Translations under genes and position numbers: made by a program | Source of the DNA: Verrucomicrobiota bacterium | GTDB taxonomy: Bacteria > Verrucomicrobiota > Kiritimatiellia > JAAZAB01 | Assembly (NCBI GenBank): GCA_018896395.1 | Contig: JAHIMN010000018.1 | Coordinates: 1-5,130 of the forward strand | Length of the DNA: 5,130 bases | Direction: 5' to 3' | The notes under the pieces: generated by a model | Seen by the model: only the letters and a program-made list of their open reading frames with translations | Told to the model about the DNA's origin: nothing | Database searches by the model: none | Part shown: one piece after another, positions 1 through 5,130 of the stretch | Numbering within the stretch: the stretch's first letter is position 1 | Layout: each line of letters begins with the position of its first letter

Positions 1-173
1 TGGTAACCGGCAAATTCGGCAAGGGAAAAGTTGCCGCATTTATGGGAACAAACCTTGGATTAGCAAAAGAAGGCGAAACATTCTTCTACGAGTGGCCGGA
101 TTACGAGACTCTATTGAGCAGAGTAATGCAATGGTTATTGGACGGTCCCGGCGACATTGCGGTGAAAAAATAG
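1..173 (+). CDS. C-terminal fragment of a ThuA/GATase1-like protein (partial, 5' end outside window)
   Basis: The reading frame is open from the left edge (first full codon at base 3) to a TAG at 171-173, giving 56 residues of a protein whose start lies outside the window. The visible part contains GKFGKGKVAAFMGTNLG, then an aromatic stretch FFYEWPDYETLL and a helix ending in MQWLLDG. A G-K-G-(K/R)-V-x-x-F-x-G-T strand followed by W-P-x-Y-x-x-L-L and a terminal helix is typical of the C-terminus of class I glutamine-amidotransferase-like (ThuA-like) domains, which in PVC bacteria often accompany carbohydrate-active genes. The catalytic part is not visible, so activity cannot be judged. About half of the third codon positions are G or C, visibly fewer than in the gene that follows. 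Only about 40 bases separate it from the next start, so co-transcription is likely. An alternative is a beta-galactosidase trimerisation-type domain, which has a related fold. Confidence 0.6.
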   Translation, partial: VTGKFGKGKVAAFMGTNLGLAKEGETFFYEWPDYETLLSRVMQWLLDGPGDIAVKK

Positions 174-200
174 GTTCTTAGGCCCCAATTGAATAAAATG

Positions 201-206
201 AGGAAG
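201..206 (+). promoter_or_regulatory. Ribosome binding site that decides the start at 213
   Basis: AGGAAG lies six bases before the ATG at 213. Two in-frame starts further upstream, TTG at 189 and ATG at 198, have no comparable purine-rich sequence at the right distance, so 213 is the preferred start. Confidence 0.6.
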
Positions 207-212
207 AAGTCC

Positions 213-1946
213 ATGCAAGACGAACTATTGATTACCGATATGCGCTGCGCCTTACCGGCTGACGCGTGGACGGATGCCGACAGCAACGTCACCAAGCCCA
301 TGAGCAAGCCATCGGCGGGTAAATGGCGGATCATTGATTACCGATCCAAGGCATACAACGGCAGCATGATCTGGACCATCTTCCCTGACGCCGCTCCGCT
401 CCGCATTCCCTTGGGCTGCTCGGGCTGGCACGCAGTATCCATCGGCATGAGCAATCTGCCGTGGGACCTGTTTGCGGAGGTACGGCTGAGCGGCGATACG
501 CGCTGGGATTTTCTCGAATGTTGCTGCCCCACGAACGCCCAGCTGAAGGCGAAGGGCACGAATTCGTATTTTGGCGGCCCACTGCACGAACAGCCCTGGA
601 AGTTTGCCGATCTTACCGGCCGTGACCTGGAGATTCGCTATCCGGTCAATTACCCTCCCACCGTTGTCGGCCTGTATTGCGCGGTATACTCGGTGCGCGT
701 CGTCCCGGTGCGGCTGGAGGACGTGCCGGTGCTGACCTCGCGCCGCCGCCGGCGGCTGGTACACGGCTGTGCACCATTGCCCCCATACTATGACGACCGC
801 TTCGATGATGGCCAGTGGGACGTGGTGTATTACGATCACCCGGGGACCGACGTCGTGCTGTGGCCTTCGGCGGTCGGCTCGCTGGCCGGGGAGGGTGCGT
901 GGGACGTCGCCGAGGAATTCCGCTGGCATGCGATCATCCAGGAAGTCCGCGCGATGATCGCCCGCGGGGAAGACCCTCTGCAAGGGGTGATTACCCGCGC
1001 CCATGCGCACGGCACACGGTTCTGGATGGGATTGCGCCCACAGTCCTGGGTGGCGCCGCCTCCGCTGCATCAAGTGTTCCGTTCGCCTTTTTTCATGGCG
1101 CATCCGGAGTTTCGCTGCCTGGATTCCGATGGGAGCGCGCTCGGCCAGTTGAGCGTGGCCTTCCCTCCGGTGCGGGAACGCTTGTGCACGTTGCTGGCGG
1201 AATCGCTGGCCCGCGGCGCGGATGGCGTGGTCATCGCCTGCCATCGTGGGCATCCCCTGGTCCGGTACGAAGCGCCGGTGCAGGCGCGGTTCCGTGAATT
1301 GTTCGGGGCGGATGCGCGCGGCATACCCGACACGGATGCGCGGCTCCAGCAGGTCTGGGCGGAATTCGTGACGCAATGGATGCGCGAGTTGCGCCAGTTG
1401 CTGGATGAAGCAGGAGCAACAGCACTTGGCCGCCGGGAGTTGGCGGTGATCACCGGTCCGGACCTGGAATGGAACCGGCGGTTTGGGCTCGATATCGAAA
1501 CATGGGCGCGGGAGAAGCTGGTGGACGTGGTCATGCCCTTCCCCCGCCGCACGCCGTTCACCGCGCCAGTTGCACCCGATCCACATCCCAATGATTTGCA
1601 GGACGGTGCGGTCGATGCCGCGGCCTATTGCGCCGCGGTCCGGAGCACGGCGATGCAGGTCATCCCGTGCCTGGGGCACTATGGGGATCGCTTTCATCGG
1701 TATGGAGGCAGTGGGGTGTCGGTGCCGCCGCGCAACGAGATGTGGCGAAGCGCCGCCGGTTATTACGCGGCGGGCGCCGCGGGCTTGTGCTGTGCGGCGG
1801 ACGACATGGCGCTCACCAGCGCGGGGCTGGAGGATCCGGACGTGATGCGGCTTTGGAGCACCCGGTACCTGCCGCCGCAGGGCAACATGATGGAATCCGT
1901 GGGGGATGTTTGCATGTCCCGCAATCCCCCGGGGATCGGGTATTAG
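213..1946 (+). CDS. Glycoside-hydrolase-like TIM-barrel protein with N-terminal beta domain (paralogue 1)
   Basis: This 577-residue protein has no signal peptide or membrane segment, so a cytoplasmic location is expected. Residues about 4-172 look like a beta-sandwich (galactose-binding-like) domain, with landmarks PLRIPLGCSGWHAVSIG and WKFADLTGRDLEIRY. Residues about 190-550 look like a (beta/alpha)8 barrel of the family-10-glycosylhydrolase-like (GHL10-like) type. Visible landmarks are GTRFWMGLRPQSW, a strand RGADGVVIA followed by RYEAPVQARFRELFG, a WAEFVTQWMRELRQLLDE helix, then GPDLEWN, a WAREKLVDVVMPFPR strand, and a late YYAAGAAGL segment. Asp337, Glu353 and Glu419 are also present in the downstream paralogue and are candidate active-site acids; that role is inference. 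The substrate is not known. In-frame starts at 198 (ATG) and 189 (TTG) would add 5 or 8 residues, but the Shine-Dalgarno sequence favours 213. The spacing suggests an operon with both neighbours. The family call rests on recalled motifs, not on a search. Confidence 0.85.
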   Translation: MQDELLITDMRCALPADAWTDADSNVTKPMSKPSAGKWRIIDYRSKAYNGSMIWTIFPDAAPLRIPLGCSGWHAVSIGMSNLPWDLFAEVRLSGDTRWDFLECCCPTNAQLKAKGTNSYFGGPLHEQPWKFADLTGRDLEIRYPVNYPPTVVGLYCAVYSVRVVPVRLEDVPVLTSRRRRRLVHGCAPLPPYYDDRFDDGQWDVVYYDHPGTDVVLWPSAVGSLAGEGAWDVAEEFRWHAIIQEVRAMIARGEDPLQGVITRAHAHGTRFWMGLRPQSWVAPPPLHQVFRSPFFMAHPEFRCLDSDGSALGQLSVAFPPVRERLCTLLAESLARGADGVVIACHRGHPLVRYEAPVQARFRELFGADARGIPDTDARLQQVWAEFVTQWMRELRQLLDEAGATALGRRELAVITGPDLEWNRRFGLDIETWAREKLVDVVMPFPRRTPFTAPVAPDPHPNDLQDGAVDAAAYCAAVRSTAMQVIPCLGHYGDRFHRYGGSGVSVPPRNEMWRSAAGYYAAGAAGLCCAADDMALTSAGLEDPDVMRLWSTRYLPPQGNMMESVGDVCMSRNPPGIGY

Positions 1947-1985
1947 AGCGAGTCAACTTCAACCTTTTTTTACCACAAAGTGCAC

Positions 1986-1990
1986 AAGGA
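1986..1990 (+). promoter_or_regulatory. Candidate ribosome binding site for paralogue 2
   Basis: AAGGA ends 12 bases before the ATG at 2003. The spacing is longer than ideal, but it is the only purine-rich match in the 56-base gap. That gap is AT-rich, carries a run of seven T, and shows no convincing terminator hairpin. Confidence 0.4.
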
Positions 1991-2002
1991 ATATACAACA
2001 AA

Positions 2003-3739
2003 ATGAAAAAGCACAGGGAAAAACAGACACAGCCAGTTGAGCGCACGAACGTAACCGGCACATTGCTGATTACCGATCTGCGCTGCGCCCTACCGGCGGT
2101 GGCGTGGACGGACGCCGGCGCAACAGTCAACAATCCGGAGCCCAGCCGACAATCCTCCGGCAAATGGCAGGTGCTTTCCTATCGCAGCCGGCTTTACGAA
2201 GGCTATATGCTGCGCACGGTCTATCCTGACGCAACCCCTCTGCGTATCCCCCTGGGGCGCTCCGGGTGGCATGCGGTGTCCATCGACCTGGCTCATTCTG
2301 CGGGCGGACACACCTGTGTCGAGGCGCGGCTGACCGGTGACGCGAAGTGGCATCTCCTTGAGGATTATTACTACCGGTCTTCGCTTGATGAAACAGCCAT
2401 TGCCCGTGGCCGGTTGTTCGAGGAACCATGGATGCTGGCGGACCTGACCGGCCGGGACCTCGAAATTCGCTATCCCGCTGACTATGGGCGGGGCCGGAAG
2501 ACCGGCGGCCATTGCGCCATCTATGCCGTGCGCGCCGTCCCCCTGCGTGCCGAGGACATTCCGGCGGCCGCATCGTGCCGCCACCGCCGCCTGGCGCTCT
2601 TCTGCGGACCTGTCCACCCCTTTTACAGTGATCGCTTTGACAACGAGGAGTGGGACGTGGTATGCTATAATAACAATCCGAATTGCGTCAGCTACCCATC
2701 AACGGTGGGCACGCGCCTCGGACTAGACGCCTGGGCGGTAGCGCCCGGCGGCTTACATGACTGGGTCGCCTCAGTCGAAGCCGCCTTGGACCGCGGCGAG
2801 GATCCCTTGCGGCAATGCATTGACAAAGCTCACGGGATCGGCAAGCGTTTCTGGATGGGGATTCGGCCCCAGGCGTGGATACATTGCGTGCCACCTTTAG
2901 ACCACATTTGTCGTTCGCGGTTTTTTTCGTCGCATCCCGAATATCGCTGTATTGAGGCGGATGGCGCGGCTTTGAGCACCTTGAGCGTGGCCTTCCCTGC
3001 GGTCCGCGCGCATATCAACGCGTTGCTGGGAGAGACGCTGGATCGGGGCGCCGACGGAATAACTATCCTCTTTGCCCGGGGATTCGCCTTGGCACGTTAC
3101 GAAGATCCGGTGCAGGAGCGGTTTCGCGCATTGTACGGCATCGAGGCGCGGGAGGTTTCCGATTCCGACTCGCGCCTGCACCGGGTCTGGGCGGAGTTCA
3201 TTACGGCGTGGCTACGCGAGCTACGGGCAATGCTGGACGCCAAGGGGCCCACGCCGCTGGCGAAGCGGCGGGAGCTGACGGTGCAAACCGGGCCGTGCCT
3301 GGAGTGGAACCGGGCGTACGGGATCGACGTGGCAGCCTGGGCGCGGGAGGGATTGGTGGACGTGGTGATACCGTACCCGCGCCATGATCACACGGACCGC
3401 ATCGGCTCGACCATGATCAATCATCCTGATGGATGGATTGATATTGGCGCCTATGTCCGGGCGCTCAAAGGCACGGTGGCGGAGCTGATTCCCAGCCTGG
3501 GGCATTTCATGCACCCCGAGTCGCTGGCGGTCTTACGGCAACGCGCACACGATTACTATCAGGCCGGCGCCGCCGGATTGTGCCGCTGGGACAATGAAGA
3601 GTGCATGGCGGATGCCCGGTTGGACGACCCGGAAGTCCAGCGCGTCTGGCGCAATTACCGGCTACCGCAGGACAATCCCCTGCTTGAAATCGGCGGGTTG
3701 CGCGTCGATGCCTTTTCCCCGGGAACCGGGTTTGATTGA
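2003..3739 (+). CDS. Glycoside-hydrolase-like TIM-barrel protein with N-terminal beta domain (paralogue 2)
   Basis: This 578-residue protein is a tandem paralogue of the preceding gene, aligned from the shared LLITD(M/L)RCALP near the N-terminus to the shared C-terminal PG(I/T)G. Roughly half of the positions are identical by eye. Residues about 20-185 form the beta domain (PLRIPLGRSGWHAVSI, LADLTGRDLEIRYP). The barrel follows, with KRFWMGIRPQAW, RGADGITILFARG, RYEDPVQERFRALYG, GPCLEWN and WAREGLVDVVIPYPR. Asp351, Glu367 and Glu434 match the candidate acids of the first copy. No signal peptide is seen. The reading frame stays open about 125 codons upstream of 2003, but that stretch is out of frame over the end of paralogue 1; homology and the ATG context place the start at 2003. 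The charged N-terminal extension (residues 1-19) is longer than in copy 1 and not conserved. The copies differ around the barrel strand after RGADG, which may mean different substrates (inference). Confidence 0.85.
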   Translation: MKKHREKQTQPVERTNVTGTLLITDLRCALPAVAWTDAGATVNNPEPSRQSSGKWQVLSYRSRLYEGYMLRTVYPDATPLRIPLGRSGWHAVSIDLAHSAGGHTCVEARLTGDAKWHLLEDYYYRSSLDETAIARGRLFEEPWMLADLTGRDLEIRYPADYGRGRKTGGHCAIYAVRAVPLRAEDIPAAASCRHRRLALFCGPVHPFYSDRFDNEEWDVVCYNNNPNCVSYPSTVGTRLGLDAWAVAPGGLHDWVASVEAALDRGEDPLRQCIDKAHGIGKRFWMGIRPQAWIHCVPPLDHICRSRFFSSHPEYRCIEADGAALSTLSVAFPAVRAHINALLGETLDRGADGITILFARGFALARYEDPVQERFRALYGIEAREVSDSDSRLHRVWAEFITAWLRELRAMLDAKGPTPLAKRRELTVQTGPCLEWNRAYGIDVAAWAREGLVDVVIPYPRHDHTDRIGSTMINHPDGWIDIGAYVRALKGTVAELIPSLGHFMHPESLAVLRQRAHDYYQAGAAGLCRWDNEECMADARLDDPEVQRVWRNYRLPQDNPLLEIGGLRVDAFSPGTGFD

Positions 3740-3915
3740 TCTGCTCCACATTTGGTCATCAGGGTCCCCAGGCTTATGACAGCGGAAACTATAACTGGAT
3801 TGAGGCAGTTGGCCCGGACACAGTGCTTGTTGCGTATGCCCGGACAGACCCCAATGATTCCGAGGGTATCAAGAGTGCGATCATGGGCACGTATGTAACC
3901 GTAAAGCGCAAATGA
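3736..3915 (+). pseudogene. C-terminal remnant of a sialidase-like (BNR beta-propeller) gene
   Basis: A 59-codon open stretch ends at TGA 3913-3915 and overlaps the end of paralogue 2 in a different frame. Its translation includes GHQGPQAYDSGNYNWIEAV, then GPDTVLVAYARTDPNDSEG and a final GTYVTVKR. A tyrosine/tryptophan strand, then G-P-D-T-V-L-V-x-Y with an R-T-D-P loop and a closing basic strand, resembles the last blade of sialidase-like beta-propellers from PVC bacteria. There is no plausible start codon with a ribosome binding site, and an in-frame TGA at 3733-3735 closes the frame upstream, so the rest of the gene has been lost. Paralogue 2 ends at the same homologous point as paralogue 1, so this is not a frameshifted tail of that gene. 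The 59 bases between this stop and the 9-bp direct repeat plus element show nothing convincing. The family call is from recognition only. Confidence 0.5.
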
Positions 3916-3965
3916 CTATCTGTTGCAGGTATTTTGGGTGAGGCTAAACTATGTAGAGGATTATT

Positions 3966-3974
3966 CAATGGGTA
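3966..3974 (+). repeat. Left copy of 9-bp direct repeat (target-site duplication)
   Basis: CAATGGGTA directly abuts the left terminal inverted repeat and is repeated exactly at 4107-4115 next to the right terminal repeat. This is the expected footprint of a transposition that duplicates 9 bp of target. Confidence 0.8.
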
Positions 3975-3993
3975 TAGAGTTCTGCAAAACTCG
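3975..3993 (+). repeat. Left terminal inverted repeat of the MITE-like element
   Basis: This 19-base end pairs with 4088-4106. The inner 14 bases (3980-3993) match perfectly, and four of the outer five also match. Confidence 0.85.
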
Positions 3994-4003
3994 ATGAAAT
4001 GAC

Positions 4004-4082
4004 GGCCACGATAAAACGTGGCCCTCCAATACCTGAGGAAAACAGCTTGTTTTGGTAATGGAGGGACGCGCTTTGTCGCGTC
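4004..4082. other. Three internal hairpins of the MITE-like element
   Basis: Arm 1 is a perfect 7-bp stem, GGCCACG (4004-4010) with CGTGGCC (4017-4023), and a six-base loop. Arm 2 pairs 4024-4033 with 4054-4063 at nine of ten positions. After a five-base bulge TGAGG on the 5' side it continues as the perfect 6-bp stem AAAACA/TGTTTT (4039-4044 with 4048-4053) around a GCT loop. Arm 3 is a perfect 6-bp stem, GACGCG (4065-4070) with CGCGTC (4077-4082), around CTTTGT. The arms are nearly contiguous, which suggests selection for a folded form of DNA or RNA. Confidence 0.75.
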
Positions 4083-4087
4083 ACAAA

Positions 4088-4106
4088 CGAGTTTTGCAGA
4101 AGTCTA
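4088..4106 (-). repeat. Right terminal inverted repeat of the MITE-like element
   Basis: This is the inverted copy of 3975-3993 with one mismatch at its outer part (GTCTA against TAGAG). Confidence 0.85.
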
Positions 4107-4115
4107 CAATGGGTA
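4107..4115 (+). repeat. Right copy of 9-bp direct repeat (target-site duplication)
   Basis: CAATGGGTA is identical to 3966-3974 and directly follows the right terminal repeat. It lies only 15 bases before the start of the downstream gene, so the original target was the leader of that gene. Confidence 0.8.
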
Positions 4116-4121
4116 AAATAT

Positions 4122-4126
4122 GGAGG
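4122..4126 (+). promoter_or_regulatory. Ribosome binding site of the beta-helix protein gene
   Basis: GGAGG is followed by four bases and then ATG at 4131. It is a strong match at slightly short spacing, and it fixes the start together with the signal peptide that follows. It lies just outside the inserted element, so it was not disrupted. Confidence 0.75.
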
Positions 4127-4130
4127 TATA

Positions 4131-5130
4131 ATGAAAAGAACAGGGTATTTATTGGCAGTGGCGGCGGTTATCTTTTTTGTCGGGAAGGTATGTTGCGCCG
4201 AAGAGAATCTCATCAAGAATAGTGAGGTTGTTAAGAATGAGTCCGACAAAATAGAAGGTAAATCTTCCTTGTCTGTTGAACAGTCTCGAGGGCCTTACGT
4301 CGTGGCAACCGACTATCCCGATCTACAGGCCGCGATTGATGCCCTCCCGGAGTGGGGCGGCACGGTCTATCTACCACAGGGGCAACAATACGTGCTGACC
4401 AAGACGCTCGACATGACCAGACATAAACACTATCGGCACATCAGCCTGATCGGGCAGGGATATAGTCCGGACACCTCGATCATTATCGACACAAAAGACA
4501 AGCCGGGGATTGATCTCACCGGCAACGGATATTGCACGTTTTCATCGCTGCGGATCCAGATGCGCTCGTGCAGTGTCGGGATACTCATGGCCCGGAAGGG
4601 TGACGGACAGTCGGCCGGCTGGCATGTGTTCCGCGACATATTTTTCGAGGGGAACCCCCCCCCGCACGGCGGGGGCTCTGGCCCGTCCAAGGCCCTGGTG
4701 GCCAGTTTGGGCTCCGAGGTTAATAGTTACTATAACTGCGTTTTTCTCAGCCACGTGCCGGACATCACCGGTTTCTACGTCAGCGCCGGCAATGAGCTGA
4801 ACCTGAAAAGCCCTTACGCCGATGAAACCCGCGGCGGCTGTAATACCACGCTGCGCATGTACGGCTGCTCAATTATGATGTTTGGGCTCAACAGCTACAA
4901 CATGCAGATCATCGGCCAGTGCCTTGACCTGAGCATTCACGGAGGATACTTCGCCGTTGCGGGCACTGCCGCCATCCGCATGGATGGCACCCGGGGACCG
5001 GTTGCTAACATCACCATCGACAACGTCCGGATAGAAGCCGAGCGCGCCCAGCATATCATCTTGAGCGCCGGCAACGTCCACCATGTCACCATCAATCAAG
5101 GCCAGTGGATTTGCGGTTGGGGTGAGCCAA
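4131..5130 (+). CDS. Secreted pectate-lyase-superfamily beta-helix protein (partial, runs off right edge)
   Basis: The frame is open for 333 codons from ATG 4131 to the window end. Residues 1-23 form a signal peptide: basic MKR, a hydrophobic core LLAVAAVIFFVG, and a signal-peptidase-I-like VCCA site before EEN. The two cysteines do not fit a lipobox, so export as a soluble protein is more likely than a lipoprotein. A hydrophilic linker (about 24-55) follows. Then comes the entry motif of the pectate-lyase superfamily, TDYPDLQAAIDALPEWGG followed by VYLPQG (about 60-84), and short repeating strands typical of a right-handed parallel beta-helix, for example LIGQG, ITIDNVRIEAE and VTINQGQW. The catalytic site and C-terminus are not in view, so it could be a lyase, a polygalacturonase-like hydrolase or a non-enzymatic helix. 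The first 55 codons are more AT-rich than the rest. A nine-C run at 4655-4663 lies within the gene, but the frame reads sensibly on both sides. Confidence 0.8.
   Translation, partial: MKRTGYLLAVAAVIFFVGKVCCAEENLIKNSEVVKNESDKIEGKSSLSVEQSRGPYVVATDYPDLQAAIDALPEWGGTVYLPQGQQYVLTKTLDMTRHKHYRHISLIGQGYSPDTSIIIDTKDKPGIDLTGNGYCTFSSLRIQMRSCSVGILMARKGDGQSAGWHVFRDIFFEGNPPPHGGGSGPSKALVASLGSEVNSYYNCVFLSHVPDITGFYVSAGNELNLKSPYADETRGGCNTTLRMYGCSIMMFGLNSYNMQIIGQCLDLSIHGGYFAVAGTAAIRMDGTRGPVANITIDNVRIEAERAQHIILSAGNVHHVTINQGQWICGWGEP
4655..4675 (+). repeat. Nine-C tract and GC-rich hairpin inside the beta-helix gene
   Basis: Nine consecutive C (4655-4663) are followed by a region that pairs perfectly with the end of the tract: CCCCCGC (4659-4665) with GCGGGGG (4669-4675) around ACG. 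In the protein it encodes a Pro-Pro-Pro-His-Gly-Gly-Gly loop. It is a likely site of replication slippage or sequencing error. Confidence 0.6.

Larger units (their letters stand above)
3975..4106. mobile_element. 132-bp MITE-like element with terminal inverted repeats and cloverleaf-like interior
   Basis: The ends are TAGAGTTCTGCAAAACTCG (3975-3993) and CGAGTTTTGCAGAAGTCTA (4088-4106). They are inverted copies matching at 18 of 19 positions, with one mismatch at the fifth base. A perfect 9-bp direct repeat flanks both ends. There is no room for a transposase, so the element would need one supplied in trans, as miniature inverted-repeat transposable elements do. Between the terminal repeats lie three separate hairpins, so a single strand could fold into a four-way junction closed by the 19-bp stem. 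I cannot assign the ends to a named insertion-sequence family. A 9-bp duplication fits several families that use DDE transposases. An element of the REP or structured-RNA type is less likely, because those do not normally carry a target duplication. Confidence 0.8.

Noticed and set aside
252..1697. Long open frame of 481 codons on the minus strand opposite paralogue 1
   Set aside because: It is a mirror effect of GC-rich codon use on the plus strand. The translation is rich in Arg, His and Pro with no domain-like pattern, whereas the plus-strand protein is supported by its paralogue.
1964..1972. T-run between the two paralogues as a possible intrinsic terminator
   Set aside because: No GC-rich hairpin precedes the run of seven T, so termination is not supported.
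1628..2002. Upstream extension of the paralogue 2 reading frame
   Set aside because: It runs out of frame through the 3' end of paralogue 1 and gives a low-complexity Arg/Gly-rich translation. Alignment of the copies and the ATG context place the start at 2003.
3923..3950. Possible promoter TTGCAG - 16 bases - TAAACT upstream of the element
   Set aside because: It matches only three and four of six consensus bases, and promoter rules for this group are uncertain, so it is no better than chance in AT-rich DNA.
4105..4110. TACAAT formed at the junction of the element end and the target repeat, as a possible -10 box
   Set aside because: There is no -35-like hexamer at 16-18 bases upstream, and the spacing to the start codon would leave a very short leader.
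3965..4249. 94-codon minus-strand frame crossing the element and the start of the beta-helix gene
   Set aside because: It spans both terminal repeats, the internal hairpins and antisense signal-peptide sequence. It has no ribosome binding site and is explained by the overlapping features.
4510..4800. Open frames on both strands inside the beta-helix gene
   Set aside because: They overlap the well-supported secreted protein frame and have no start signals or recognisable content.

Overview
The window most likely comes from a bacterium of the Planctomycetota-Verrucomicrobiota-Lentisphaerota (PVC) group. This is inferred from the type of proteins encoded: a glutamine-amidotransferase-like C-terminus, two glycoside-hydrolase-like TIM-barrel proteins with an N-terminal beta domain, a sialidase-like remnant and a secreted pectate-lyase-type beta-helix. 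Such carbohydrate-active families are strongly expanded in that group. No taxonomic marker gene is present, so the assignment is tentative.

Layout, all on the + strand: (1) bases 1-173 are the 3' end of a gene whose C-terminus resembles the ThuA/GATase1-like fold. (2) After about 40 bases comes a 577-residue glycoside-hydrolase-like protein (213-1946). (3) After another 56 bases comes its tandem paralogue of 578 residues (2003-3739), roughly half identical by eye and colinear over its whole length. (4) Overlapping the stop of the second paralogue in another frame is a 59-codon remnant that reads as the C-terminal blade of a sialidase-like beta-propeller (3736-3915), too short for a working gene. 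(5) Bases 3966-4115 hold a compact 132-bp element with 19-bp imperfect terminal inverted repeats, a perfect 9-bp direct repeat immediately outside each end, and three internal hairpins giving a cloverleaf-like fold. It has the form of a non-autonomous transposable element (MITE) inserted just upstream of the next gene. (6) From 4131 to the end of the window is a gene for an exported pectate-lyase-superfamily beta-helix protein that runs off the right edge.

Together the genes look like a polysaccharide-degradation neighbourhood. The beta-helix protein has a signal peptide and would act outside the cytoplasm. The two barrel proteins have no visible signal peptide and may act on material already taken up, which is inference. 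The first three genes are close enough to be one transcription unit. The last gene is separated from them by the decayed sialidase-like gene and the inserted element.

The most notable structure is the element at 3975-4106 with its intact target duplication. I see no CRISPR array, tRNA, rRNA, or phage or plasmid gene.
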